A stretch of DNA of 64,000 nt from Pyrus communis (lineage: Eukaryota > Streptophyta > Magnoliopsida > Rosales > Rosaceae), in contig NC_084807.1 of assembly GCF_963583255.1 (NCBI RefSeq), positions 6,366,872 to 6,430,871 of the forward strand, in the 5' to 3' direction. Below, piece after piece: positions 51,148-63,954 of this stretch; the stretch's first letter is position 1, and each line of letters starts with the position of its first letter. The notes beneath the pieces are model-generated. The model worked only from the letters and a program-made list of their open reading frames with translations. It searched no databases and was not told where the DNA came from. Position numbers and translations under genes: made by a program.

Positions 51148-52082
51148 TAAGGCCTCGTTTGGCACACCATATAAGACACTGGATTGTACTATATAATACA
51201 AAACAGGTGTTTGGTGAGTTTTGGACAAAATAAGCACCAGATTATTAATCCGGCCCCACCATTTTTTATACCCCTTACACCCGCTTGCTTATCCCGTCCA
51301 ATACCTTGGTATTATTTAGTCGGGTTCATGAACTTCACGCTAAAGCAAAAATAACTGCTCCAACCATCTTGCCATCTGCTTCTACACATCAGGAACTCCT
51401 TCTCAACTAAGGTATTCCTTCTCTCCCTCTTTCTCCATCCCCACCTCCGATTAGCATCAAGCAGATTTTGAACGGAAAACTAGAGGTGGCAGATCGAATC
51501 CAAGTCACGCCATTCCCGTTGTGGAGAGACATTATCTGAGTTTTTGGTTTAATTGTTATTTGATTTTGATGATGTTCGGTGATTAAACTCAAAACTGAAA
51601 AAGATTTCATCTGGGTTTCGGTTTCAATGGATTAAAAACTCAAAACTGGGTTTTTTTTTATTTCACCTGCGTTTTTGGCTGCAGTGACTCCCTTGGAAAG
51701 CATGGACATGGACTTTCTGCTTGCTGGGTAAGCAAGCTCCGATCAATAATTTGGAGATTTGCTTCTGCAAATTTGATTAGTTGGTGGATGAAAGAAAAGG
51801 AAGACGATGATGGTGACGAAAGAATTTATGGTTTTTTATTTGCTTTTCGTTTTTTTGTTTTTTTTTTTTGGATTGTGAAATTTTATTTTTTAAAAACACA
51901 TTTGTAATTTTTTTTTTTTTTTTTTTGGAATTATCAATTTAAAAATATTATTAACAAGTACCAAACACAATATAAATAATACAATCATTAGTCCGACATT
52001 CACCAAACGCCCGAGTAGTTTAGTATGTACTATCCGATGACTATTTATCCTATCCGACTGAAATAGTCAGTACAGTCCAAGC

Positions 52083-52208
52083 AGTGACAGCCTAAGCAGT
52101 GACAGCCTGTCCCGAATTATTCGTATCGTAGTTTGAAATGACGATTTTGCCCTTGATGGGTATTTGCCATTTTGGTGTGTTGTTTAGTTTTGGTGGTTGA
52201 CTCTACAG

Positions 52209-52252
<44 letters not shown>

Positions 52253-54356
52253 AACACCCATACCATACACTCCCGTGACCTTTTTCTCTCTCTTCTTTCT
52301 CGGACTTCTTCCATTTTCTTTACAAAGTGTACGAACCATTTTGAAGACAACTATCCACGCACGGATCGAATGTTTGAAGGTGGGTTTTGGACTCCTAGCA
52401 AGCTCAGGAACTCATCCATACCAATTTTTGGACGTGAAACCCTTGAAAACCTGAGAACCAGGGAACGCCAATTTGGTGCATTGTTCATGCACACGTGATT
52501 ATGGGGTTTTTAGATGTTTCTAAGGTCATGGGAAGCTTTAGAATACTCTCACGAAGCTCGGAGAAACATTTTGGAAGAAATTGGACGTCGGGAAGACCAG
52601 GAGTGGCGAGTTGCAGGTTTGACCAGAATTTCGTGGTTTCTCCAGCGAGATTCCTTGAATTTCAAGACTTGAAAGTGGTATGGTTTTGTTCTACTCGTTG
52701 TAAGCTTCATTTTGGTACAAATTTCATGGATTTTGGTTGAGAAATGAAGAAGATATGAAGTTTTGAAAATTTTCCACTTTCCGGTGAAAATTCGAGTTGC
52801 AGACGGGGGCGCTGACGGCGGTGGACGGTGGCGACCCACGAGACCCACTGGAGAAGACAAGGAATATTCCGTCAACTTTGACAGAATATACTAACGGCGT
52901 CAGGTATATATAACGATATATTCCATTTTTGGACGAAATATTCCCTAACGCCATTAGGGTTACCACACGTGTGCCAAGCACGTGCCCGCGCGTGGCCGGC
53001 GCGTGGGAGATCGGAAAATTATTTTAAAAATATGGGAATGTTCGTGAGGTTGAGTAGATCACGTTGGTATATCCAAACACCTCATTTGAGCATTGTATGA
53101 GAAGTTGTTACCTAGTTTTGGTTATGTGCTTTAAATTGACGTTTTTATAGTTGTTTCACATATAGGTGAGACCTATCCTGAGGACGAGTGCAGTCACTCA
53201 AGGCTCGGGGGTTACGACCCTTCCACATACCAGTGAGTGGGCTTTTGGTTTTCCATATAGACCTATATACTTGAGATTTTTCCCAGAAAATGAAATTGAA
53301 TGTTTATATGTTTTAAATGCCATGCATAGCGTTTGCTTATTTTAATTATGCATTAGTAGTTACATATATTTATGATTGGTGCTGCGGACGCATAGGTAAG
53401 TGCCAAGTAAGTTTATAGATTATGGTTGTGAATTAGTGGTTATGTGAGATGTATAGAGAGCTCATAAACCTGCACCCCGGTGTTAGTGCTCCCGTCTAGA
53501 GTAGGGCACAGTCTTTCACGTGATGTTCACCTCCCGCACCACACGCTCATCTTGGATCCAAGTTAGGTGCACAGTCCTGTCGTACAGACCACTTTAGGTG
53601 GTTCCGACTCGTAGGTGACCCGCAATTATTCGCACAGTCTTCACGTGATCGTAGCACTTGAGTGTATTTATTTACATCTAGTCCTGTCATACAGACCACT
53701 TTAAGTGGTTCTGACTCGTGTGCAGGTGTAGTGATTGAGTGGTGGATTTGAGCTCTAGATTCAGCCGTACAGGTCACTTTAGGTGACTTCGGCTGACATA
53801 TATTCTACATTGATTGCCATTACCTGGGTTACTTACATCATATGCTGAGTTAGTTAACATGGCTTACATACATACATATTGTGAATGTTGCTACTCTGAG
53901 CATGGTTGTGATATATTTATATATTTTATTTTCTAGGAAATTATACAAGTTTTACGGAGAGGGGTTAGAACTTTTGAGAATGAAATGATTTTGAAAAGCT
54001 TTTTTTTTTGCCCATTCACACTTTTTGTTTTGCGCCCCTCCAGGTTCTAGTTAGAAGCGCTTTGGTGGCTCACGAGGACTTGTTGGTGGTTATCACAGAA
54101 CAACACAAATGTATGATCACCTTTAGGTGTTGTGTAATTAGTATTCGTTTTTCTGGACTACACTTAGGCTCTTTGTGCTCTGATTATGTTTATCACACTT
54201 AGTCTCGCACTAGTGTGTTACTTTAACTAGCTTATTTAGTAGTTTGGTTTTTATTTATTCGTACTTTTATTATTATTTTTGCTTCCGCACTATGCACATG
54301 GCTACGTCGCCCTCATGTGACGGCCAGCATGTCTTGATTTCGATTGGGGTATGTCA
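52083..54356 (+). mobile_element. Solo-LTR-like element, plus orientation, with hairpins
   Basis: Begins AGTGACAGCCTAAGC (a 15-base tandem duplication of its own start), then TGTCCCGAATTATTCG, and ends GGGGTATGTCA. CAAGC flanks it at 52078-52082 and 54357-54361. The ends and middle match the minus-strand element 60245-56796, notably the block with CTGCACCCCGGTGTTAGTG (about 53470). It has no coding region and no second LTR. A (CA)n run is at about 52209-52255. Confidence 0.8.
53570..53800 (+). repeat. Three imperfect hairpin units
   Basis: Units near 53577-53610, 53685-53720 and 53764-53795 pair outer GTCGTAC/CCGAC-type arms and inner ACCAC..GGTGGT (third unit GTCAC..GTGAC). Confidence 0.75.
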
Positions 54357-54378
54357 CAAGCTGCCAAACAAGGCCTAA

Positions 54379-54898
54379 GAGACCTTATGTTCAGATGGTC
54401 ATAGGGCCAAGAACGATGAACGTATTTCTCTTTGAGCAGGGAACTCTTGCATTTATAGAAGCAATGACATCTAACTCCCATCTATTTCCCGTTGCTTCAA
54501 ATCCCGATCGTGTAGAGGTGTCGTGATTAGTGCTTCCTTTCAAATGCACAATGAAAGTATACCCCTCAATTATAGGATGTAGCTTTCCACATATCCAAAC
54601 TCTTATTAATTTGTATTACCAACGTATTATTTCTCCTTTATCTTTAACTAGTTGAGTTCACATAGAATTCTTACAAAATACCAATACAATACTATTTCAA
54701 TTAAATACTACAATGATGTGACGACATACAAATAACTAAAAAATGAACAGTTAAAATATAAGATCACACTATAAAATATAAATAAAAAATGAGAAGTTAG
54801 AAAAATTAAAGGTAAACAATATTTTTCTTCTGAAAATGGTATTAGTCTTAAATATAAGCGGCACATAAAATTGACATGTGATACATGGTTTGGTGATA
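54379..54898. other. AT-rich spacer, no gene seen
   Basis: No recognisable coding or repeat content. Confidence 0.4.
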
Positions 54899-54906
54899 TA
54901 ATTGAA

Positions 54907-55034
54907 GGGGTGTGATATTCACACACCTTTTTTTACTTCTCAGCCGTCGGATCAGATGAATTGAAGAAGATCAAGGGACAGAAATCAACAAGAGATGTGT
55001 GAGATGTAAAAAAGGGTGTGTGGATAGCACACCC
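54907..55034. mobile_element. Small hAT-like MITE, copy 2
   Basis: 128 bases between perfect TAATTGAA duplications (54899-54906 and 55035-55042). Ends GGGGTGTGATATTCACACACC and GGGTGTGTGGATAGCACACC are inverted. It is the same family as 15402-15554. Confidence 0.88.
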
Positions 55035-55126
55035 TAATTGAATTACCTTGTTCTCTAATCTGTATTATCTGATATAGCACACCTTAATTGAATTACCTTG
55101 TTCTCTAATCTGTATTATCTGATATA
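55027..55126. repeat. 50-base tandem duplication over the MITE end
   Basis: GCACACCCTAATTGAATTAC... repeats with a period of 50 (55031 against 55081). It copies the right tip and target duplication of the neighbouring MITE, so it arose after that insertion. Confidence 0.9.
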
Positions 55127-56795
55127 ATTTGATGTCGACACTTCAAATTTGTGTCTAATTGTTCTTAATTTATCATGATTAGGTATTGCTCAATTGGCTA
55201 AACAATAATGATACTAATATTTACTTAAAGAAGGTTGCTCGGGGTTACATATCCTTCCTTTCTTTTATATTATTGTACTCAAAATCTAACGTTAAATGGG
55301 ACCAAAAAGTATAACAATTGTCAAATTTTGACCTAATGATATCCGAAGAGTTTTTTTTTTTTTTTTTTTTTTTCAATTTTTTTTTATCGAGGTTCACCAG
55401 AATTTTGTACTCCATAACGTCTGATATAATACATTGATTATGTTGTAGACATAATTTACTGAATAATTATGGTGACCAGAGAGAGGGGTGTGGCACATAG
55501 AGAGAGAAGAGAGAGAAGAGAGATGTGTGATTGTGAGGTGTGTTCTATTTCATCCCATTGTGCATTTATTTATAGTAGTAGGGAAGGTTAATTCCTTACC
55601 CTTTTAGGTTACAACTCTAATAGGATATTAACTACTAAGGGGAATATTCAAAGATATCCCTAGATACACTAAGATTTACACAATCACATTCCTAATCTAA
55701 TAGGACTGCAACACTCCCCCTTGAGTGTGTAAATACTCAACTAAAGCGGCGCATCAAGTCTTCAGTGATGAAGCAAATACAATTGATGAAGTTGTTGGCA
55801 CAATAAGTGAATACAAGTCTCAGATCAACGGAAGAATGCATAAAAAGTAAAACTCACAAAATCTCGCTATGGTAAAACCCAAGGTGGGATAAAAACCCAT
55901 AGACCAAGGAGAAAAGTGAGAAGTTGCATTAAGTCAAAACCATACACCTTCCGGACACAAGTAGAATAGCTCACAAAGGTATGACCAGCCCATGATGGGT
56001 GCCTCGTCAAAACCTAGTTAGGTAGCAAAAACTCAGTGGGAAAAATGCTCCTAATCGTAGGGAAAAAAAGTACATTAAGATCAAGTGAGTATATTTCTAG
56101 ATACTCCCCTTGACAGAACTTCTAAATGAGAACTACAAGCATTGCATATGAATAGTTAGGCATACCAATTCCTCATATAAGCTTTTGGAAGGTTGACTTC
56201 GGTAGTGATGTCGTGTAGAGGTCGACAAGGTTGTCTGGGATTGGCTTGCATGACTTCGATCTCTTGATACTTTACTGATGTAGATGTAGACACAATATGT
56301 CTTGGCTTTGGCTTTCATTGATGTATCATGTCTTGGGCGGGTTGATACATGCAACATAGTTTTCATGGATTGTCGTTGGGACTCAACGATGGATGAAAAC
56401 AACAAGTACTTCGAATATGCTCAACAAGAACTCCTAACCATGTTTCACGTGTGGCGTAGTAAAGTAAGGTGAGTCTTGGAACGATTCAAAGATTTCGCAA
56501 CTAAGGTCATAGCATGGACCTCCACGTTATTGCGATATCCTTTAATGGTAAAGACATAACCATTCGGGGATGTGCCTTGTGCATGTTTTATAAGTAACCA
56601 GCGTCAGCATAACAAACAACGCAAGCATCATTTTGAGGATTAGGGGGGGTTAGATCCACTCGAGATGTGTTGGGATTTGCCCAAATTCGTAGTACCTTCA
56701 GGGTACGTCTTTAATAACAATTCAGTGGTTGCGTGTAGGCACGGTGCTACATCTTTACCAATAGATCAACAACGAATGAGATGTCCTGTCTAACG

Positions 56796-59700
56796 TGACA
56801 CACCCCGACCCAGAAAGTCCACTAGGATTCCGAATCGAGCTGTGCTGGCCGACACCTGGAAGGTGACGAAGCCATAGAAGGTGATAATGTGTAAAAAAAA
56901 AAATGAATGAATTTAAGCTTAAAAGTGCCTATATACACAAATGCGCGGCGAGTGGGTATGAACCCATTTCACGCATGATACAGAGCATAATTAAGCACAG
57001 TAAGGTAAGATAATGATTATACTATCATAAGGAGTCACCTGAACTGGGAGTGCCACAAGTCCTCGTCGATACGGAACTTGTTATTAGAACTGGAGAGGTG
57101 CGAAAATAGAAAATGTGAGTGGTCGAAACAAAGATTTTCAAAATCATTTCTATTATCAAAGATAGTAACCTCTCACCGTAAAACATGTATAGTTTCCAAC
57201 AAATCATACTACGTAAAAGTAGGAAATCAAAAGTATACTAAAAGTAACCCAGAATTATACCACTATCCAGCATCTCATTAGCAATATAAATAATCACGTG
57301 CTTAATAAACGATACTAGCATGCAAGTCAGAATCACCTATGGTGACCTGTACAACTGTACACATATATCACATCAATCAATGCTAGCACATAAGTCGGAG
57401 TCACCTATAGTAACTTGTACGACTTATCTGTATCTCATCACATATCTCATCATTTATAGCTAGCATATAAGTCGAAGTCACCTATAGTGACCTGTATGAC
57501 TTATCCATATCTCATCAATCATGGCTAGCATATAAGTCGGAGTCACCTCTTGTAACCTGTACGACTTATCCATCTCCCATCATATAAGTCGGAGTTAACT
57601 CTTGTGACATGTACGATTTATCCATATCCCATCAATCATGGCTAGTATATAAGTCAGAGTCACCTCTTGTGACTTGTACGACTTATCCATATCTCATCAA
57701 TCATGCTAGCCAAATACTCAATAACATGCTAGCCAATAACTCAATAAGTATACATGCACATGAGTCCGAACCACCTAAAGTGGTCTGTACGACAAGACTG
57801 GGTGTAAATAAATACGCTCAAGTGCTACGATCACGTGAAGACTGTGCGAATAATCGCAGGTCACCTACGAGTCGGAACCACCTAAAGTGGTCTGTACGAC
57901 AAGACTATGCACCTACCTTGGATCTAAGGTGAGCGTAAGGTGCGGGAGGTGAACATCACGTGAAGGACTATGCCCTGGCCACGGGCGGGAGCACTAACAC
58001 CGGGGTGCAGGTTTATGAGCTATAATATATCTCATCACAATCATACTCACTACCACCACTATCATCAACATGTACTCACCTGAAGCTTACCTGGCGTTCG
58101 CGGCATCATTTAGCACTTCAAAGCATTCTCAATGGTTAGGTTCAGGTAATATACACATGAATATGCCATGATGTAAATCTGAAATTCAACTATATCATAC
58201 TTCCAAATATATAAACATATATACAAATGGCATGAAATGCATAAACTGTAACATCTCACTCCCGAACTATTTACTTTCGAGAGTAATCAATGATGATAAG
58301 TCCAATTAGACACTAGTTAGATTAACTATCATTACTTACCTTTCCTTACTTCAATTTCTTGATTCTTTACATCTTAATTTATAACCAACATTTAACTACC
58401 AAAACCTAAGGTTATATCTTGCATTTTCTACCAATCTCTTTCACACTATTCAATTCCTCAAACAAGGCAATTGTCTTAATTATTTAGTCTCGTTTATTGT
58501 ATGGCTGCATCTAAGGTCTTGTTAGACTGCCTACGTACCCTAAACAGGGATCAAGCCATTCGTAGTTCACATCCATTATTTGTAGGTGACATGCATAAAT
58601 CAATTTAAAAGCGTTTGTGGAACTATTAATTATATGCCTATCATAAAAGGAAAAGACCCACTCACCTGGAGTCTACGCTATGATACTCTATCACGCGTAT
58701 CGAGGCATCCTGAATGATTGGCGCCTAGAACAATTATTGAATCATATCTTAGAACTCTTATTAATAGAATACGTCATTCACATAAAACACATCCTCAAGG
58801 ACATTCTAAAATAGTTTGAGACTCATTGACCGTAAGTTAACCGTCGATCAAAGACCGACGGTAGGGTCTACAACCCTACATAACTCGATCCGGAAGATTC
58901 GCATATCAGATTTCTAATCCACAACTTCCAAAGATTCACATTACGCTTCTAGAATAACATACTAAAATTTCATTACGATCCAACGGTCGGATCTTCGCCA
59001 ATTGCCCAAAATCAAGTGGCGATTAACATTTACTTTATAAACTTACAAATACAATTTGGGAAGATCCGCATATCAAATTTCCAATCCGTAAGTTCTTATG
59101 GTGCTCAAATGTTATGTACTATAACATATTACAGTTTGGTGACGATTCAACGGTCGGATCATCGATTCATATAAATACCTATTAACGTATCGTACCGAAT
59201 TTAGGTTCCAATGATCAACCTATGTCATTCAAATATCAAAAATGAATTCAAGACATTTAATATGGCCTAAAAATAGCATTGGCGGCCCACTGACCACGCC
59301 CCGCCGCCGGTGGCGGTCTGCCGTCCCGATTCGCCGGAAAATTCCACTATTTCCAAAAATTACCAAAATTTACAGAATTGTAGGCCTCAATGAGTAGATT
59401 AAACTTTATACCTGTGGCCAAGTCTAATTTTGCCGAGAAACACCTCAATTTTACATAATTCCGCCGGAACCCTAAAGAGGGTGTGCTTCGATTCGACCTC
59501 CATGCTCACTCTGACGCCTCCACAAGTGTTTGGGCTTTGTTCCTGAGGTTGAGGGGAGTCTATTTGTGGTGGCAATTGGAAGAAATTGTTTCAGAAATGG
59601 GAGAATCGACACAACACCTGCCGCACCCACCAGTGCGATGTTTTCCGAATTCCACGTTAAAATCTATGATTTCTGGGGTATAATTGGAAGAGGGAATGTT

Positions 59701-60245
59701 ATAGAGGGGTTTCCAAGTGGTTGTTTGATGTAATTCACCGGAAAACGGGGTGAAAACCTGTCGGAAATGTGTGTGTGGTGCCGATCGGGTCGGGTCACCA
59801 AAAACCAGGTCCCGATCCCCCACTTCTTCCTTCCTCTCCTCTTCCCTCCTTTCTTTCTTTTCTGATTGGTCCTCCTCCCATCTTCCTCTTTTCCCTCTGC
59901 AACTCTCCACTTTCTCCTCTCCTTTTCTGCCATTGGGTAGTCCATCCCCCTTTTTCCTTCCTCCTTGCTCTCTTCCCTGTTTCCGTCACATACACACGCA
60001 CACACTCACCTACACACCCACTATCCTCTTTTCTTTTTGCATATATTAAAATAATAAAAATAGAATAATTGTTTCTTCGAAATACTTTCGGTTCTTCAAA
60101 ATACTTCAGGAATATACTAAAAGAATTTTTAGTAAGTCGCACAACCCATTGGTCTATGAAAGTCAAAACCTTCGCCTCTAGGGCATTTTTGTAAATTCAC
60201 ATTATAAAATTTATAAAATAATAAAATTTGGGATGGGTTGTCACA
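56796..60245 (-). mobile_element. Solo-LTR-like element, minus orientation, with hairpin ladder
   Basis: Flanked by TAACG at 56791-56795 and 60246-60250. Read on plus, it begins TGACACACCCCGACCC and ends GATGGGTTGTCACA. It is 3450 bases, about 1.2 kb longer than the related plus-strand copy. There is no internal domain, primer site or coding capacity. It interrupts the RT/RNase H relic of the copia element. Confidence 0.85.
57310..57912. repeat. Ladder of about eight hairpin units
   Basis: Units at about 57320, 57390, 57465, 57530, 57580, 57645, 57757 and 57866, 45-110 bases apart. The typical unit has arms AAGTCGGAGTCAC and GTGACCTGTACGACTT around a 5-6 base loop; the last two use ACCACC/GGTGG-type inner arms. 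Both arms change together in several units. Confidence 0.8.
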
Positions 60246-60285
60246 TAACGCAATGAGCTAAGTACAACGAAGCGCAAAGTTAAAC

Positions 60286-61720
60286 TTAGATATGGAATTT
60301 CAGATTCCATAACATATGGACGATCATAGGTATACTCAAAAGTAACACTTTCAGGGTGTAGTTCGATTGGTAGACCAAAGTACCGTCAGAACAATGCTTC
60401 AACTTAAGGTCAAGGCATAAACGAGTTTTCCTAAGATCCTCCATCTCAAATTCCATCTTCAAGTGCGAGGCAGTTTTCTCAAGCTCTTCCGGAGTCTTAG
60501 TGAGATTCATGTCAACGACATAAACGCTAACTCTAGCAATTTGGAATAAGACTTCATAGTTTAACACGCAAGGGTATTCATTCATATCCCTGACTGATCA
60601 AATAATCACTTAGACGAGTATACCGCATTCTTCGGATTGTTTCAATCCGTAAGTGAACGCCTCAAACAAGTTAAGAGGGTGTTCTGTGGTTTGGAACTAT
60701 TTGAACCAGTCCATGTAATTCTTCGGAAACTTACATGCAAATTCCGTATCTATATCCCCATGGAGAAAACACTAACCGCATTTCATAATGTTGCTATCAA
60801 TCACATGACATTTGAGAGAAACTTTGCCCCGTTAGGCATGCATCATATCGCACTATTTCATTCATCTTATTATGCTTCCTTTCCCACTTGTAACACAACC
60901 GGGTTACCTTGGGCAGTGTAGGAACGATAAGTCCAAAACACACTTTGGTAAAAAAATTGACCTAGATTGTTATTTCGATTATCCAATCAGTTCTACGTTG
61001 TCACTTAATCAATGGAACACGGTTCGATATCGTCATTTTTCATTTATGTCGGTAGCTACCATATAAGTGAAAACATCATCAATGGTAATCTTATTTCAAT
61101 TCCATTAACTCATCCAAACTAGTATACTAGACCAAGAACTTCAAGTCTCGGGAGTAATCCGGATTAATCTCATGAGATAGAAATTATTTGAGATAGCGAT
61201 CAAGTATAGATTCATTGTTGTGTCGTGATCTTCCTTTTCTAGGGAAATGAATTCTATTAGCTGAGTGATCTGTCGTGCTCCAGGCCAAGACAGATTGATT
61301 GGCTATCTGCCGGTGTACCGGACCGTCCAACATGGGCATCTAAACCGTCAAACAGGGACAGCACACTCTCCAGGGATGTTGACTCAACGTCTGTTAAGTA
61401 AGTCTATCCTTGCAAGCATGTTTGCAGCTGGTATATGATCTCGTCACTTTAGCTGGATCAGAGGAATGCGTCTGGAGTAACATTCTGAAAGCTAGAATTC
61501 ATCGCACTTGCTTATCACATTTGTGCGGTACGGGGATCGAGATGAGACATAATGGGCAACATCTACGCAAATTCGCGCCTTTTTACAGGAACGTTGACAT
61601 TCTTATCTCCCCTTAACGGCAGGAAAATTGTCTCATCGAAGTGACAATCCGTAAAGGAGCAGTAAAAAGATTGCATGCAAAGGCTCTAAGAGAGCTAGTG
61701 TGAAGAAGAATCATAATCGA
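60286..61720 (-). pseudogene. Copia pol relic, integrase end to RT
   Basis: The minus strand reads VYVVDMNLTKTPEELEKT and MEFEMEDLRKTRLCLDLKL, the copia RT region around the catalytic YVDD, here with one Asp replaced by Val. Upstream parts are stop-ridden. The residue change plus stops make it dead. A shorter RNase H relic lies at 56100-56790. Confidence 0.75.
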
Positions 61721-61859
61721 TAAATATTCATATCCTTACCCTTTTAGGATTACAACTATAATAGGATATTAACTAGTAAAGGGAATATTCAAAGATATCC
61801 CTAGATACACTAGGATTCACACAATCACATTCCTAATCTAATAGGATTGCAACAGATTA

Positions 61860-63100
61860 TTTTTTTATTTATTATTACAAATTTACAAGCAATATTACAT
61901 TTTAAGCTACATTGAAAGAAATCTTGGAACCTCAAACGCATTGAATTGAAAAAGAATATGCAATTCAATAAGGCAATATTGCAACAGAACTTTCAATAAC
62001 TTGATTACTTTGAGTCGTTGTTTAAAATTTCTTCCATACAATCGATATTTTCATGAAAATATTCAAAAAATCAGAGAAATACATGAAAATGGGACGTGAA
62101 GTCTCAAGCTCACCTTATATTGGAGAAACTCTTAAGTTTAGGCTAAAATTGACATAAATTGTCATATTTTTGACACATTTGTTGAATATCAGAGAAACTC
62201 CTATATTTCGTCAAAACCAAATTTTGACAATCCCTAAAGTTTCATTTTAAATTTTCATCATTTTGTATCGAAAACAACCAATATCAATATTGATATTCGA
62301 TATATCCATTAATATTTCCATAAATTTGTATATAGATATTTCTACATTTTAAACTGAAAGATATCATCTTTTGCTCTCAGAAAATAGATGATTTATCTCA
62401 AAACATGATTATTATTTGTACTCTAAATTGACTTATATTAACAAGACGGTAGCGGTCATGGATGGATAGACAAAAGAAGACTTGGGGTGTGAAAGTATTT
62501 ACGACAACTACTAAGCGTGATAGAAGTATCGAAAGCTCATAACTCGTAAGGGCCAATTAAGGTTTAGGTTTAGGTTTAGGTGGGTAGTATTTACTACGAC
62601 CAGAGACTTTGACTTGCATAAAGACCTTGCCTGCCGACTGTATGGTCTTTACGTAAGACATTTGACCTATTACCATTGACAAATGTTGCGATAGACATTA
62701 AGATGCAAGTTGAGTCGTCCATATATAAATGCACAAGTAGGGCAAACGCATCCGGAGTTGGGTGGCCAAAACATACACCACAAATGGTTTAATTCAAGCC
62801 CAAGAATATTCAGTGATCGTTTAGTCATTTATATATATCAAATAAATTAATAGTGTAGGTATGAAGTAACATGCTAATGATGAACCATCCATTTACTTGA
62901 TACATTTGAATGATGGTTTTTCGCAAGCATGATCTTCAAATGAAGATTAAGAAATTGAATGATTATGATAATAAGATTTCTACAATGAAAATACGTTATT
63001 TGCAAGTGGAGGAACAAACTCAACCTATGGAAGCATAAACTAACTACATCCAATAGAAAAATGATGCGTGGACTTTCAGCTGAATATGATAGTTTTTTTT
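61860..63100. other. AT-rich spacer, no gene seen
   Basis: Includes four GGTTTA units at about 62558-62581, too few and irregular for a telomeric array. Confidence 0.4.
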
Positions 63101-63109
63101 CTTAATGTC

Positions 63110-63640
63110 ATGAGCAGACCAATGGGTACCACAAAGGGCCAAGCATCTGCCTGCCCTTCATGTATTGGGCATCTTGGTCAATTACATATCAAGGTACCCT
63201 TTAAGCCCATAGTATCCCATCCTGAGTCTCCTTTGGGTGCCTGATGTTACGACGTAGTTATTTACCAAAGACCTCCAGGACTATTCATGAGCAGTTGTAG
63301 AGTCGGGTCTGCATCACACTAGCAGAACATAGCAGTCTGCCTAGTATGTCCTGCGACCTCCTCTCCCAGCTGCCTGCGAGGGTTCACTCCTATAAATAGC
63401 CAAGTTCAATAAGAAAACCAGTAATCGTCACTTTTTTACTTTGAATTCTCTATGTTCTAGTTTCTCTCAAACTATCTCTCTGACTTGGGCATTAAAGGCC
63501 CTTTGGCAAACAACTTCCCTTTTTTTCTTGGATATTCGTCAATCAAACTAACAGTGTTTATCATTTTGTAGGTAGACTTTCATCAATTCAACATTGGACG
63601 AAATTTGCATCCACCAAAACCCCCCAAAGAGAAAAATATA
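63110..63640 (+). mobile_element. Possible gypsy-type LTR fragment
   Basis: A CCTATAAATAGCC promoter-like motif (about 63390) is followed by CTCTCTGACTTGGGCATT and GGCCCTTTGGCAAAC, a style common at gypsy LTR 3' parts in dicots. No partner LTR is in the window. It is followed by poly-A and poly-T rich sequence to the window end. Confidence 0.35.
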
Positions 63641-63919
63641 GGTATAATATTGACAGGCATTATACCTTTTTAATCTATATTACAATTCCATTTTTGATAT
63701 TCTGAAAAAAAAAAAAAAAGGCAATTTGGGTCCTCGTCACAACAAATTGGTTAGAACATTTATTTATTTATTTATTTTCATTTCAAATTGTCGAGTCTTC
63801 AACACACACGGAAAAAGTGAACCCAAGGGATACATTCTCCCTCTAAAATCCTTCCATCTCATTCAAAACTCCCAATCAAAAGATAAATGGCATCTTACTT
63901 TAATTCCTTCTTTCTTTTT

Positions 63920-63954
<35 letters not shown>

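Larger units (their letters stand above)
51151..54375. mobile_element. PIF/Harbinger-like non-autonomous element with a nested insertion
   Basis: Inverted ends GGCCTCGTTTGGCA (51151) and TGCCAAACAAGGCC (ending 54375) with TAA on each outside (51148-51150, 54376-54378), the 3-base duplication of this superfamily. Removing the LTR-like element at 52083-54356 leaves about 0.95 kb. Second-layer similarity between the halves (GTGTTTGGTGAG and GCGTTTGGTGAA) supports one element. No transposase is recognised. Confidence 0.75.
55441..61854 (-). mobile_element. Deleted Ty1-copia element hosting another element
   Basis: GATTA is duplicated at 55436-55440 and 61855-61859. The left (3') LTR, 55441-55713, is complete (TGTTGTAGAC...CTGCAACA as read on plus). 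The right (5') LTR keeps only 61732-61854. A purine tract AAGGGGGAG (minus, 55722-55714) adjoins the 3' LTR. Most of the 5' side (primer site, gag, much of integrase) is deleted. RT and RNase H relics remain on either side of a solo-LTR-like insertion at 56796-60245. Confidence 0.85.

Noticed and set aside
52117..52498. Open frames rich in HTHTHT or VCVCVC
   Set aside because: Products of the (CA)n microsatellite within the solo-LTR-like element.
59560..60166. Several overlapping 100-codon open frames on both strands rich in K/R/E or P/S/F
   Set aside because: Caused by a CT-rich low-complexity tract inside the LTR-like element; no conserved motif.
62550..62585. GGTTTAGGTTTAGG run resembling plant telomere repeat
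   Set aside because: Only about four units of TTTAGG, lacking the third G of TTTAGGG; ordinary low-complexity sequence.
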